Origin: Sphagnum compactum
Lineage: Eukaryota > Bryophyta > Sphagnopsida > Sphagnales
Direction: 5' to 3'
NCBI GenBank assembly: GCA_965153455.1
Contig: OZ234497.1
Coordinates: forward strand, 4,278,001-4,342,000
Length of the DNA stretch: 64,000 nucleotides
The translations under genes and the position numbers were made by a program. The notes under the pieces are model-generated. The model was not told the origin of the DNA. It made no database searches and saw only the letters and a list, made by a program, of their open reading frames with translations. Positions within the stretch are counted from its first letter, which is position 1, and every line of letters starts with the position of its first letter. This document shows, piece by piece, positions 1 through 10,310 of the stretch.

Positions 1-1218
1 AGTACAGTTCTAAGTAACCCAAATAGACCCAGTTTTAGTCCCTTTTTTTTGTTGATTGTTTGCTTTTGTTTTTTCTTTGGGTTGTGTTTACTTGTGTTCT
101 CATTTTCCTTGTACTTTTGATGAATGGGTTACCATCATTGATTTTTATTTAAAGGGTTTTTCTTTTTTTACTAACTAAAATTGGAACCCATGGTTCTAGC
201 TTGTCAAACCAATTACTCACCCAACAATAGTAAGAACTTAGTAGTGGTTTCTTGTCTTTGTTCTTAATTTTGAAAGAACCTCATAGTTTTATGTCTAAAC
301 AGTTCATGCCCTACCATTAGCCTAGGCCAAAAATGTTAACCAACACAATTAAAAGTAGAAATCCTTCCCAATAGATGATGTGAGGCAGCATGCACACAAG
401 CCCAACTTTTTCCTTTGGGGGGTGAGGGGAAGGGAAGGGGATTTCAGACTTTTGGAATTTGGTGTTCCCAAATGTATTTTGTGTGATTATTTATTCTGTT
501 TTCGCTTTGTTCCCCAAGTTCTCAAATAGCAGCAAACTTTATACCCTATGTTTTGCCCAAAGGCCTCCTCTTGTTAATTATATAAATAGCTCAAAGCAGA
601 AAACCACATTGGGTGTATTTTGGGATTGTGGAAAAATGAGATCACTAGGCCATGTGGACAGGTTTTATTTTAGGAGTCTCCCTTTAAGTGGGTGTTTTTG
701 GTGGCCCAATCAAAGAAAACATCACCAAAAGGAAAAATAAAGATGTCTCCACCAATTACTATTCATGCTTCTATTAATTAGTGAGAGGGCACGCCCACAA
801 TTTTCTTTTCTTTTCTAAACAATGAGAAGGAGCCATTTGATTGACCCATCACCAATATTTTGGAACATCAGGCACTTCCCAAAATAAAAGCCTAAACGTG
901 CTTCCTTCCCCAAACTAGGAACATCGTTTGTCATGCTCCCTTTTGCCTCACCCCTTTTTATAACTTATATACATGGGAGTTGAACCATGGCCAGAACATG
1001 GGAGAGAAAATGAAATGTTATTGGGAACATTAGGGAACACCTTGGGAACTTGATGGGAACAACACAAAATGAAATTTTTTCCTTCCCACCCCCCCCTCAC
1101 CCCAAAAATTGAAGAGAAAAAAATTAAAGCCTTCCAAGCTTTTCATTGGCTGTATGAAATTTCTATTTCCAAAACAGTTCATCACCATTTCAACCTAGAC
1201 TAATACCCTTATTATAAA
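1..1218. other. Intergenic, no gene seen
   Basis: AT-rich DNA with short G-runs and T-runs. Reading frames are short and resemble no protein family I know. I see no RNA gene or obvious repeat. Confidence 0.6.
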
Positions 1219-1249
1219 CTAGTGGGCTCCCGTGCCTGCAAGGCACGAC
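1219..1249 (-). other. Helitron 3' terminal hairpin and CTAG end
   Basis: Minus strand: CGTGCC-TTGCA-GGCACG stem-loop followed by GGAGCCCACTAG, then T. This is the canonical Helitron 3' arrangement (short GC-rich hairpin about 10-12 nt before CTRR). Confidence 0.6.
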
Positions 1250-1308
1250 ATGGCACTGGGAAAAAACTGGGAGTCCAAAGGAGACCCCAAAGAACCCCAT
1301 AAATGATA

Positions 1309-1660
1309 TTTCATCCACATAATCAATCCATCCAGAACTCCTAATTAGATGGAACTCTAAATACGTAATATTTTCACCTGCATAATCATCCATCCAGAAC
1401 TCCTAATTGGATGGAATTACAAATACATGATATTTCATCCAAATAAATCACCATGCAAAACTTATCATTAGACGGAACTTACGAATACATAAATATTTCA
1501 TCCACATAATCAATCCATGCAAAACTCTAAGTGGACAAAACTACAAAATCTTTAATATTTCATCCACAAATCATTACTCCTAATTGGACGGAATTACAAA
1601 TACATGATATCTCATCCTCATAACCACCCATCCAGAACTCTGAGCTCATCGGACGGAATG
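1309..1660. repeat. Tandem repeat, about 62-bp unit, six copies
   Basis: Units begin with a TTTCATCCAC-like motif at about 1309, 1371, 1433, 1496, 1558 and 1611. Each contains CATCCAGAACTCCTAATT and GGAATTACAAATAC variants. Copies are diverged and the last is partial. Confidence 0.8.
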
Positions 1661-1679
1661 CCGGGTTTTCGTGCACAGA

Positions 1680-1920
1680 ACTGCCGGGTTTCACGAAAAC
1701 CCGGAAAAGAGGGCTTGAGTGAATTAGCAGCCACCAATGCACCAGTTGCGGATGAGCCCGTTGAGGCCGTTTTCCGGATGAACGAAAATCCCATCCTCCC
1801 TGCCCGGATTTTTTTTTTTTTTCCACCTCTTCTCTACCCCAAAATTTTCCCCCGTCCTACCTACCACCTACCTCCCCCCTCCTACCTACCACCTACCAAC
1901 CCTTCCCCCCTCACTCCATC
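1680..1920. repeat. Dispersed repeat, inverted relative of 10190-10510
   Basis: The stretch at about 1720-1750 (AGTGAATTAGCAGCCACCAA and on) matches the reverse complement of about 10461-10493. The following CCTACCTACCACCTACC tract matches the reverse complement of the 33-bp minisatellite near 10.2 kb, in the same order. Both lie inside the Helitron-like candidate, close to opposite ends. Confidence 0.7.
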
Positions 1921-1925
1921 GCCAA

Positions 1926-2245
1926 AGCTCCTGGCTCCAGAGACGTTGAGCAGGAGCGAGCTTGGAGCTTGGAGCCGGCTTAGAGCGGGAACGAGCTTCG
2001 AGCTTGGAGCGGCTGGAGCCAGACCCACACAGGACCCAGGTAAACATTTTTTTAAAATTACAATGTTCATTTTATTTACCCAGGTAAGCGTTTTGCTGCA
2101 ACGCAAGCTCCGGAGCTTGCTGCAGCGCAAGCTCCTGACCTTGCTGAAGCGTTGCAGCAAGCTCCAAGCTCCGGAGCTTGCCGCAGCGCTGCAGCAAGCT
2201 CCGGAGCTTCGAAGCTTCTCCGGAGCTTGCTTGCTGCAACGCAGC
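1926..2245. repeat. Self-complementary AAGCTCCGGAGCTT array, left block
   Basis: Short modules such as GCAAGCTCCGGAGCTTGC and GAGCTTGGAGC alternate in both orientations, so both strands read nearly alike. It is a continuation of the larger array at 2697-3556, interrupted by unique sequence at 2250-2690. Confidence 0.75.
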
Positions 2246-2249
2246 AAAT

Positions 2250-2641
2250 CCCACTTCAACTTCATCCTCTTGTCTGCTATTTTGGTTCGAAGTTTCCTCA
2301 CTGTTGGAATCTGCAATATTATACGAAGTCCTCCACTTATCCAGCTTTGAAGGCTTGCTTGCAAACAGAGCCAACTCAGCAGATGCTAAATTTTGCCTAA
2401 GAAGGTCCTTCCTGGCTTTCAGAATGTTGAGAAGGTCTTGGCTATGTCTCATGGTCATCAAAGCCCTTCCTTCAATTTCATTGTTATTCTTCACAGCTGC
2501 TGAGTGATGCCCAGTGATTTTGGAATGCTTGCTTCCCCTGCCATTTTCATACTGGTCTGATAAACCTTTCTCATAATGGTGATGTTTGTATGAACTTACT
2601 TTTCTAAAAGCCTCGAGTTTTGCTCGTGCTACAGTCACAGC
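2250..2641 (-). pseudogene. Orphan exon-like fragment of unknown protein
   Basis: On the minus strand an open frame of about 130 codons begins right after an acceptor-like tract (TTTTTCTGGCAG, exon from 2641, first codons AVTVARAK). It has a normal amino-acid composition: a histidine patch (YKHHHYEKG), a helical Leu/Lys-rich stretch (DLLNILKARKDLLRQNLAS) and an acidic tail (RQEDEVEVG). It then runs into the AAGCTCCGGAGCTT array near 2250, where the coding character ends. Unlike the overlapping frames in the array, it looks like real coding sequence. I do not recognise the family. Either it is one exon captured from a host gene, lying in the same strand as the Helitron-like element, or part of a gene truncated by the array. 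Confidence 0.4.
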
Positions 2642-2696
2642 CTGCCAGAAAAACACCATAGAGGATGTGTTAAAACTGGTTTTTATTTACATTGGG

Positions 2697-3556
2697 AAGC
2701 TCTGCAGTTCCGAGCTCCACGAGCTGGGAGCTGCAGCTCCAAGCTCCAAGCTCGTGGAGCTCGGAACTGCGCTGGAGCTCCAAGCTCGTGGAGCTCAGAG
2801 CTCGGAGCAGCGCAGCTCCAATCTCGTGGAGCTTGGAGATCGGAGCTGCAGCTCCGAGCTCCACGAGCTGGGAGCTGTAGCTCCAAGCTCTGCAGCTCCA
2901 AGCTCGTGGAGCTTGGAGATCGGAGCTGTAGCTCCGAGCTCCACGAGCTGGGAGCTGCAGCTCCAAGCTCCGAGCTCCGAGCTCCACGAGCTGGGAGCTG
3001 CAGCTCCAAGCTCCGAGCTCCGAGCTCCACGAGCTGGGAGCTGCGGAGCTGCAGCTCCCAGCTCGTGGAGCTCGGAGCTGTGCTGGAGCTCCAAGCTCGT
3101 GGAGCTCGGAGCTGCGCTGGAGCTCCAAGCTCGTGGAGCTCAGAGCTCGGAGCAGCGCAGCTCCGATCTCGTGGAGCTTGGAGATCGGAGCTGCAGCTCC
3201 GAGCTCCACGAGCTGGGAGCTGTAGCTCCGAGCTCTGCAGCTCCAAACTCGTGGAGCTTGGAGATCGGAGCTGCAGCTCCGAGCTCCACGAGCTGGGAGC
3301 TGCAGCTCCAAGCTCCAAGCTCGTGGAGCTCGGAGCTGCGCTGGAGCTCCAAGCTCGTGGAGCTCAAAGCTCGAAGCTGCTCCAAGCTCGTGGAGCTCAG
3401 AGCTGCGCTGGAGCTCCAAGCTCGTGGAGCTCAGAGCTCGGAGCTCAGAGCTCGGAGCTGCTCCAAGCTCGTGGAGCTCGGAGCTGCTCCAAGCTCGTGG
3501 AGCTCGGAGCTGCTGCGCTGCTCCCAGCTCGTGGAGCTCAGAGCTGCAGCGCTGCA
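2697..3556. repeat. GAGCTC palindromic module array, main block
   Basis: About 860 bp built almost wholly from GAGCTCC, AAGCTC, GTGGAGCTC, CACGAGCTGG and GCTGCAGCTCC modules in alternating orientation. It is locally and globally self-complementary. As a by-product both strands stay open for nearly 300 codons in several frames, giving repetitive Ser-Ser-Glu-Leu and Ala-Pro-Ser-Ser products that are not credible genes. It should form extensive hairpins. The array degenerates into AAAGCTC/GCTGCAA modules up to about 3660. Confidence 0.9.
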
Positions 3557-3587
3557 AGTTTAGGGTTTAGGGTTTAAACCCTAAACC
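3557..3587. repeat. Head-to-head telomeric repeat palindrome
   Basis: TTTAGGGTTTAGGG is followed directly by AAACCCTAAACCCT, so plant telomere repeats meet in opposite orientation at the right edge of the GAGCTC array. Confidence 0.85.
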
Positions 3588-3784
3588 CTCAAAGCTCAAA
3601 GCTGCAACGTTTAAAGCTCCGAGCTCAAAGCTGCAATTTTCTAAAGCTCAAAGTTGCAACCCTTTTTTTTTCTTTTTTCTTGCTGCTAGTGGCGATTTTT
3701 TTTTTTTGCTTTGTTGTTGCTTGTGCTTTTGTTCATTAGAATTAACAATTGGTAATAACTACTGGTTTAGGGTTGGAGGTTATA

Positions 3785-5332
3785 ATGGGTAGGAGGAGAG
3801 TAAAGAAAAGCGACGCAGCAGATGCGGGAGGTGCCCAGGAAATTGTCACCACATCAGATGCGGGAGGTGCCCAAAAAATTGTCATCACATCAAATGCGGG
3901 AGGTGCCCAGGAAATTGTCACCACATCAGATGCGGGAAGTGCCCAGGAAATTGTCACCACATCAGATGCGGGAGGTGCGCAGGAAATTGTCACCACATCA
4001 GATGCGGGAGGTGCCCAGCAAATTGTCACCACATCAGATGCGGGAGGTGCCCAGCAAATTGTTGCTAAGGATAATATTGCTGCATTAGATCAGGAAACTG
4101 GTGAGCATAATTGTGCTCTATCACAATTGAAACAGAAGGGTAGCATTGGTATAGATTACTTTAGAATTCGTGGACATTAGAAGATAGGACATTAGATTAA
4201 TTACAAATTAATAAAATTGTACAAATTTCTCAAAATTTAATTGCACCTGCACCTTCCATTTGTTGGATGGTGCAGGAATTTTTTTGTCAAAATTTTTTTA
4301 CTGCAATACCTTAGAACAGTTCATGTTTATAAAAGTAATATGTAATTTTGTGATTTGATGTTTTGCAATACCTGCATTTTGTTTATTGAACTTTCTGTTT
4401 TTGGGTTTAGGTCCGGAACTGGAAACTGAGCAAGCTTCTCAACCACCTGCAGTTATTTGTCCACCTAATCTGGCTCGGAAGGATAAGGAATGGACAAAGG
4501 TCGGGTCCAAATGGAAGTGCAAAGTCCACAATTGCACTGTCGCATATTGTGCGAAATGGCTCTTGACGCAGCATTTGAAGGAGGTGCACGGCTTGGTGGC
4601 AGAAAAGTCAAAACCTGGGAGGCCTTCAACTACTGCAGGAGGTCCTCGGCATCAAGACCATGGCAAGATGAACGCTCGCATTTTGGGAGATGCGATGGCT
4701 GTGCAGAGGCGAAATGATCAAAAAGCTGCTAGTCGTGCTCGTGCCAAAGCAGAACGCGAGTGGAATCATCTGATGACTCTTGCAAAACAGTGTCCACCAC
4801 TCCCAAAACCACCTTTGGTCAGATTTGCTTCAGAGCAATTGTTGAAGGTGTTGGGCCTTGATGCCTGGGGCGTGGGCAGTGTGGCGCGAGATGCAATTGT
4901 ACGAATGGAGAAGGATGATGACTTACAGGGGATGATCCGATCCACTCGTTGTGCATACGCACGACAATTAAAGACGGCATGGGATGTGAAGAATTGGGAG
5001 CGAGAGTCCAGCAAAACAAGTCGGACAAAACAATTATCGGATGTTTTGGATTTTCATGAATCTAGAATGATTCATGGAAGGTAAGAAAAAATATTAAGCA
5101 ATGTTTATTGTTTTTTTATTGTATTTGATCCAAGGTGTGTTACGGTTTAATTTGGTGATTTTTGGGTTTTTGTAGGGTTCAGGACCAAACAAAGGCCCAG
5201 TTTGTTGCAAATGCAGTTCAGATTGAGATGCAACGCCGCCATCTTTACATTGCTCATCATGCAGCAAAGGCTGCAAATGCAGCAGCTGCATATCGAGCTA
5301 AACACGGGATTGTAGATACTGATATGGGTTAG
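3785..5332 (+). CDS. C2H2 zinc-finger protein, three exons, 380 aa
   Basis: Exons: 3785-4100, 4411-5080 and 5176-5332. Donors are GTGAGC (4101) and GTAAGA (5081); acceptors are GGGTTTAG (to 4410) and TTTTTGTAG (to 5175). Both junctions keep the frame exactly (phases 1 and 2), which strongly supports the model. The ATG at 3785 (context ATAATGGG, then GRRRVKK) is preferred over an in-frame start at 3749. Residues 13-93 are seven 12-residue repeats (DAGGAQEIVTTS-like). One C2H2 finger follows: C142-x4-C147-x12-H160-x4-H165. Then comes a basic Pro/Gly linker (KPGRPSTTAGG), an Arg/Ala-rich helix, a conserved-looking core (SEQLLKVLGLDAWGVGS) and an Ala/His-rich C-terminus (HHAAKAANAAAAYRAK). It probably binds nucleic acid in the nucleus; target unknown. 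It lies inside the Helitron-like candidate on the opposite strand, so it may be a captured or element-borne gene. Confidence 0.68.
3821..4063 (+). repeat. 36-bp coding minisatellite, seven copies
   Basis: In-frame units of exactly 36 bp start at 3821, 3857, 3893, 3929, 3965, 4001 and 4037 (last partial). Each encodes a 12-residue DAGGAQEIVTTS-like repeat in exon 1 of the zinc-finger gene. Copies differ by a few substitutions, so copy number may vary between alleles. Confidence 0.9.
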
Positions 5333-5748
5333 GGTTTCATTTTATATAATTAGTAAGGTTTTGTAGCCCTTTTCTTTTTTGGACTACCCAATTTTGAACT
5401 TTGATCCTTTGATATGTTATAATGATCCAATGTTTTTTCTTCATTGGGTTCTCTAGTAATTTTCCATGCACCCATTTTTGTACATCTTTTATTAATATAA
5501 TAGTATCGGCTACTCACACTTGTTTGATGTGTATTTGGTTAATCCTATATGTCTTCTTTGTCATAATTTTGTTTGTACTTGAGATGTAAGAATCAAATCA
5601 AAGATCAAAATAAACATTATACAATACTTACATCTAAGTTAATAGGACTCACATCACTTGAAGACTTTTAAAATAATCCACACATTTTAAACATATAATA
5701 CCCACATCATTTTCTATTATGAACTCCATAAGACCATTTTCTAATATG
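5333..5748. other. 3' flank of the zinc-finger gene, no gene
   Basis: AT-rich downstream sequence. TTATTAATATAATAG near 5490 is a weak polyadenylation-like region. No other feature is seen. Confidence 0.5.
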
Positions 5749-6060
5749 CAATACCTGCATATAACCTCAAAAAATAGCCATAGACATTTTGCATTAAATG
5801 CAATACCCGCATATAAGTCCCATAATAGGCAATGGCCTTTTTCATTCATTGCAATACCCTCATATGAGTCCCATAATAACCGCTGGCATTTTGCATTCCT
5901 TGCAATACCCACATAAAGGGCACAAATAATCGTTGACATTCTTCATTCGTTGCAATACCCGCATATAGTCTCCAAAATAACGATTGGTTTTTTTGGGTTC
6001 TCTTGCAATACCCCCATATAGGTCCCATAATAGTTGCTGGTTTTTTCATTCATTGTAAAA
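5749..6060. repeat. Tandem repeat, about 50-bp unit (GCAATACCCGCATAT)
   Basis: The core GCAATACCCGCATATA recurs at about 5749, 5801, 5851, 5902, 5952, 6005 and 6053 (degenerate). It is linked by GTCCCATAATAGC and TTTTCATTC spacers. The same family recurs at 8440-8655. Confidence 0.85.
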
Positions 6061-6454
6061 CTTACATTTTGTCATAAAATTAATTTAGAATAATATTTAA
6101 TTTAGGTATATAAAAAGACATAATTTTGGTACCCAGACCATTTTTGAAATGACATTACATGCGAGTATTGCATTTAGGGTTTAGGGTTTTCACATATGCT
6201 TTCCTCCAATCACCTATGTATTATTTCAGTATGATCTTGCAAATATGTATTGCATTTTTTTGCATATAAAATTCCCCCTATAATGCACCATAGATTTATT
6301 TCATTTACTATTAATTTGTAAAAAAACTGTTAATTAATTTAGGGTTTCCCAAACTCTAAATTTCAATCATGGATTCCCAATCAACAACCCCAACCTCCAT
6401 AGACACCTTTGTTAGCATATGATTTTGAAATTAACTAGTTATTTTAGAGTGACC

Positions 6455-6605
6455 CTAAATGCAGGTATTGCATTTAGGGTAAGATCTTCATTTAAAAAAG
6501 GCTTAAACCCCACATGCGTATTTTTTGTGTGACCCAAAGTGCAGGTATTGCAATTAGGGTAGGATTTTCTTATAAAGATGCTTAAACCCACATGCGTACA
6601 ATAGC
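6455..6605. repeat. 80-bp family (GCAGGTATTGCATTTAGGGT), first cluster
   Basis: Two copies of a unit combining GACCC[A/T]AA, TGCAGGTATTGCATTTAGGGT-like core, an AGATCTTCATATAAAG-like tract and ACCCCACATGCGTA. More copies occur at 8150-8260 and 9195-10110. The core is the inverse of the GCAATACC motif in the 50-bp family. Confidence 0.8.
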
Positions 6606-6727
6606 CTCCCGCCTAAGTACGCAACTTGAACCTGGGAGGAGTGTGCGTACTTAGCCGGTAGGTGCGCACTTAAGACCAATCACTTTTCTTTGTAGCCACA
6701 ACAACAGCTTTTGCAGCATCATTATCA

Positions 6728-7512
6728 GTATCCTAAACCTAAACCCTAAACCCAAAACCTGAACCTAAACCCTAAACCTTAAACCCTAAATCTAAACCCT
6801 AACTTAAACCCTAAACCTTAAACCTAAACCCTAAATCTAAACCTAAACCCTAAACCTTAAACCTAAACCCTAAATCTAAACCTAAACCCTAAACTTAAAC
6901 CTAAACCTTAACCTTAAACCCTAAATCTAAACCTTAACTTAAACCCTAAATGCCTAAACCCTAAAACCTAAATCTAAACCTAAACCCTAAACTTAAACCT
7001 AAACCTTAACCTTAAACCCTAAATCTAAACCCTAACTTAAACCCTAAACCTTAAACCTAAACCCTAAATCTAAACCTAAACCCTAAACCTTAAACCTAAA
7101 CCTAAACCTTAAACCCTAAATCTAAACCCTAACTTAAACCCTAAATCTAAACCCTAACTTAAACCCTAAACCCCTAAACCGTAAACCCTAAATCTAAACC
7201 TAAACCCTAAACCCTAAACCTAAACCCTAAACCCTAAACCTAAACCTTAACCTTAAACCCTAAATCTAAACCCTAACTTATACCCTAAACCCCTAAACCC
7301 TAAATCTAACCCTAAACCCTAAACTTAAACCTAAACCCTAAACCCTAAATCTAACCCTAAACCCTAAACTTAAACCTAAACCCTAAACCTTAAATCTAAA
7401 CCCTAAACTTAAACCTAAACCCTAAATTTAAACCTAAACCTTAACCTTAAACCCTAAATCTAAACCCTAAACTTAAACCTAAACCCTAAACCTTAAACCT
7501 AAACCCTCTATA
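6728..7512. repeat. Degenerate interstitial telomeric array (CCCTAAA)
   Basis: Nearly 800 bp of CCCTAAA and variants (CCTAAA, CCTTAAA, TCTAAAC, ACTTAAAC), all in one orientation. Higher-order blocks are repeated, for instance CTTAAACCTAAACCCTAAATC. It is flanked on both sides by ordinary repeat DNA, so it is not a chromosome end. Confidence 0.95.
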
Positions 7513-7551
7513 ATGCACTGTAGATTTATTTTATTTACTATTAATATTTGT

Positions 7552-7622
7552 AGGGTTTAGGGTTTTAGGGTTTACCCAACCTTAACCTGTGAAAACCCAA
7601 CCCTAAACCCTAAACCCCTAAA
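7552..7622. repeat. Second, inverted telomeric patch
   Basis: GTAGGGTTTAGGGTTTTAGGG in the opposite orientation to the main array, followed by AACCCTAAACCCTAAACCCC. Short head-to-head telomeric motifs again. Confidence 0.85.
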
Positions 7623-7876
7623 ATATTATATGTATTGAAAATGGGTCAACAATATAATTCCATAATATCATTATTTATGTATTAGGTTTTATAAATAACA
7701 ATATATTTGGACCAATATTTAAACCACTATTATGTGTTTTGATTTTTTTTTAACACAATTTAAAATCTCATTAAATTAAAGACTTTATATTTATGTTTTT
7801 AGTATGAATATACAACTTTAAAAGGGGAAAAAAAATATGAACATCTTTGAAAAATATTTAAGCTTGAACTTTTTAT

Positions 7877-9790
7877 TTTTTGATCTTCACAAACTTTGTA
7901 TTGCATTTAGGGTTGGGTTTTCACATAAGGTTTGTTTTTTACCTTTGTGTGATAACTCCAACCTAATTTTCCCAATCTCTTTCAGGAAGATATAGAATGC
8001 AATTGTATTGTTTCACATATGTCTAAACCCTAAAATTTTCCCCCCATTTAATATAAAATATTTATGATAATTAATGAATTATCAATAAAATTTGTCATAT
8101 AATTAAATAATTAATAGATAAGCCTAAATCCCACATGCGTACTTTCGACGTGACCCAAAATGCAGGTATTGCATTTAGGGTAAGATCTTCGTATAAAGAA
8201 AGCTTAAACCTTACATGCGTCCTTTAGGAGTGACCCAAATTGCAGGTATTGCATTTAGGGTTGGGTTATTTCAAAGTGACTTTGCATATGCATATTGTGT
8301 TTAGGGCTAGGTCTTCACTTAAGGGTATCCAAACCATTTAGATGGGGTTTTTTCAAACGTGGGTATTACATTTAGGTTTGTTTTTTCATTTCAACTTCAG
8401 ACTTATACTTACCTTTACCAACTAGAATTTTGGGGTTTCGTTGCAATACCTACACCCGTACTTACTTTTACCAACTGAATAGTTGCTGACATTCTTCATT
8501 CGTTGCAATACCCGCATATCGATCCATGGTATTCGTTGGGTTTTTATAACATTCGTTGCAATACCCGCATATAGTTCCTATAATAGCTGTTGGTTTTTTT
8601 TGGCATCTCTTGCAATACTCGCATATAGGTCTCATAATAGTTGCTGGTTTATTTTTGATCTCAACAAACTTTGTATCACATTCAGGGTTGGGTTTTCACA
8701 TAAAGTTTGTTAATTACATTTGTGTGATAACTCCAACCTCATTTTCTCAATCTCTTTGAAGAAAATATAGAATGAGATTGTATTGTGTCACATATATCTA
8801 AACCCAAAAATTTCCCCCCAATTTAATATAAAATATTTCTGATAATTAATTTATTATCAAATAATTTAGATGAATAATTATCAAAAATCAGATTAATTAA
8901 TTTGATATTTGATTAATTAACTGAAGTATATTTTTGTTTTAATAAGTTATTGAAATCACTATTTAAGATAATTATTCCATGTTATAGATTGTAAGTTCAG
9001 CTTTTTCATGAAAAATTCCTACACCAAGATAAGTTTGATCACAATTGTCATCGTATTATTTGATCCACAAATAATACAACCTCTTTTCAAATTCATGAAA
9101 CGAAGTAAGAATCATGGAACTCCTAATCAACAACGCTAACCTCTATACACACCTTTGTTAGCATATTAATTTGAAATTAATTAATTATTTTTGTGTGCCC
9201 CAAAATGTAGGTATTGCATTTAGGGTAGGATCTTCATATAAAGAAGCTTAAACCCTATATGCGTCATTTCGGAGTGGCCCAAATTGCAGGTATTACATTT
9301 AGGGTAGGATCTTTGTATAAAGATGCTTAAACCCCACATGTGTATTTTTTGTGTGCCCCAAAATGCAGGTATTGCATTTAGGGTGGGATCTTCATATAAA
9401 CCCTAACTATACAAACCCTAACAAAAAGAAGAATTAGTGATATATGCCCTAAACCCAAAAAATTATATGAACTATACAAATCATATAATACAAAATAACC
9501 AAATTTAAAAGAACATAGGAAAAAATTTAGAAACCAAAATTCAAAGGTTTTTTATTATAAATATTTATTAACTGAAATAAAATATGTTAATCTTTAGAAA
9601 TAATCAAATAAATTTCGTACAAAACCAAAAAAGAATATATGTCTTTTACCTTTGTGTGATTTTTCAACCTAATTTTTCCATTCTTTTTGAAGAAGGTATA
9701 AAATGCAATTGTATTACTTCACATGTGTGTAAACCCTAAAATTTTCCCCCCAAATTTAGCTTACTTTAAATTAATTATTATACATTTATG
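7877..9790. repeat. Diverged segmental triplication, period about 0.8-0.9 kb
   Basis: Three copies of one segment lie at about 7877-8120, 8656-8880 and 9640-9790. Each has CCTTTGTGTGATAACTCCAA-like, AATCTCTTT..GAA, GCAATTGTATT..TCACAT and AAATTTTCCCCCCA blocks in the same order. The interval between copies holds 50-bp and 80-bp family units. Confidence 0.75.
8440..8655. repeat. Second cluster of the 50-bp GCAATACC family
   Basis: TGCAATACC cores occur at about 8442, 8503, 8557 and 8609 with CGCATATAG and CATAATAGTTGCTGG spacers, same orientation as 5749-6060. Confidence 0.8.
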
Positions 9791-10115
9791 AAAAACTTAT
9801 CAATTAATTTATGTGTCTCAACCCTAAACCTAATGATTAAGTTAGTAGGGTATGTAATTAATAGAGTAGCTAGGTTAGTAGGGTAGGTGGTTAGTACAGT
9901 AGCTTGGTTAGTGATGTGACCCAAAATGCAAGTATTGCATTTAGGGTATGATCTTCATATAAAGATGTTAAAAGCCCACATGCGTACTTTCGAAATGGCC
10001 CAAAATGCAGGTATTGCATTTAGGGTAGGATCTTTGTATAAAGAAAACTTGAACCCCACATGCGTACTTTCGAAATGGCCCAAAATGCAGGTATTGCATT
10101 TAGGGTAAGGTTTTT
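9195..10115. repeat. 80-bp family, later clusters
   Basis: TGCAGGTATTGCATTTAGGGT-like cores occur at about 9205, 9285, 9363, 9927, 10007 and 10087, with GTACTTTCGAAATGGCCC and TATAAAGA[A/T]G connectors. Between about 9400 and 9640 is AT-rich spacer. The cluster is interleaved with the 33-bp minisatellite from 9836. Confidence 0.8.
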
Positions 10116-10310
10116 AGGGTAGGGTATGTAATTAATAGGGTAGCTAGGTTAGTAGGGTAGGTGGTAAGTACAGTAGCTAGGTTAGTAGGGTAGGTGATGA
10201 GTACAGTAGCCAGGTTAGTAGGGTAGGTGGTGAGTACAGTAGCCAGGTTAGTAGGGTAGGTGGTGAGTACAGTAGCTAGGTAGAAAAGTGAATAGGGTAG
10301 AAAAGTGAGC
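9836..10310. repeat. 33-bp minisatellite (GGTTAGTAGGGTAGGTGGT)
   Basis: Unit of about 33 bp: GGTTAGTAGGGTAGGTGGTG plus AGTACAGTAGCCA. There is a short block at 9836-9915 and a longer one at about 10120-10310. The reverse complement of the motif appears at 1855-1905. Confidence 0.85.

Noticed and set aside
1604-2364. 248- and 160-codon frames crossing 1604-2364
   Set aside because: They run through poly-T, the CCTACC tract and the array, with no consistent composition; the two strands are open simultaneously.
2586-3577. Long plus- and minus-strand open frames (up to 325 codons) in the GAGCTC array
   Set aside because: They overlap on both strands, consist only of array-derived Ser/Glu/Leu/Ala/Pro repeats and lack any domain. 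They are a consequence of a stop-free module.
6728-7512. True chromosome end
   Set aside because: The repeats are degenerate and ordinary repeat and gene sequence continues on both sides.
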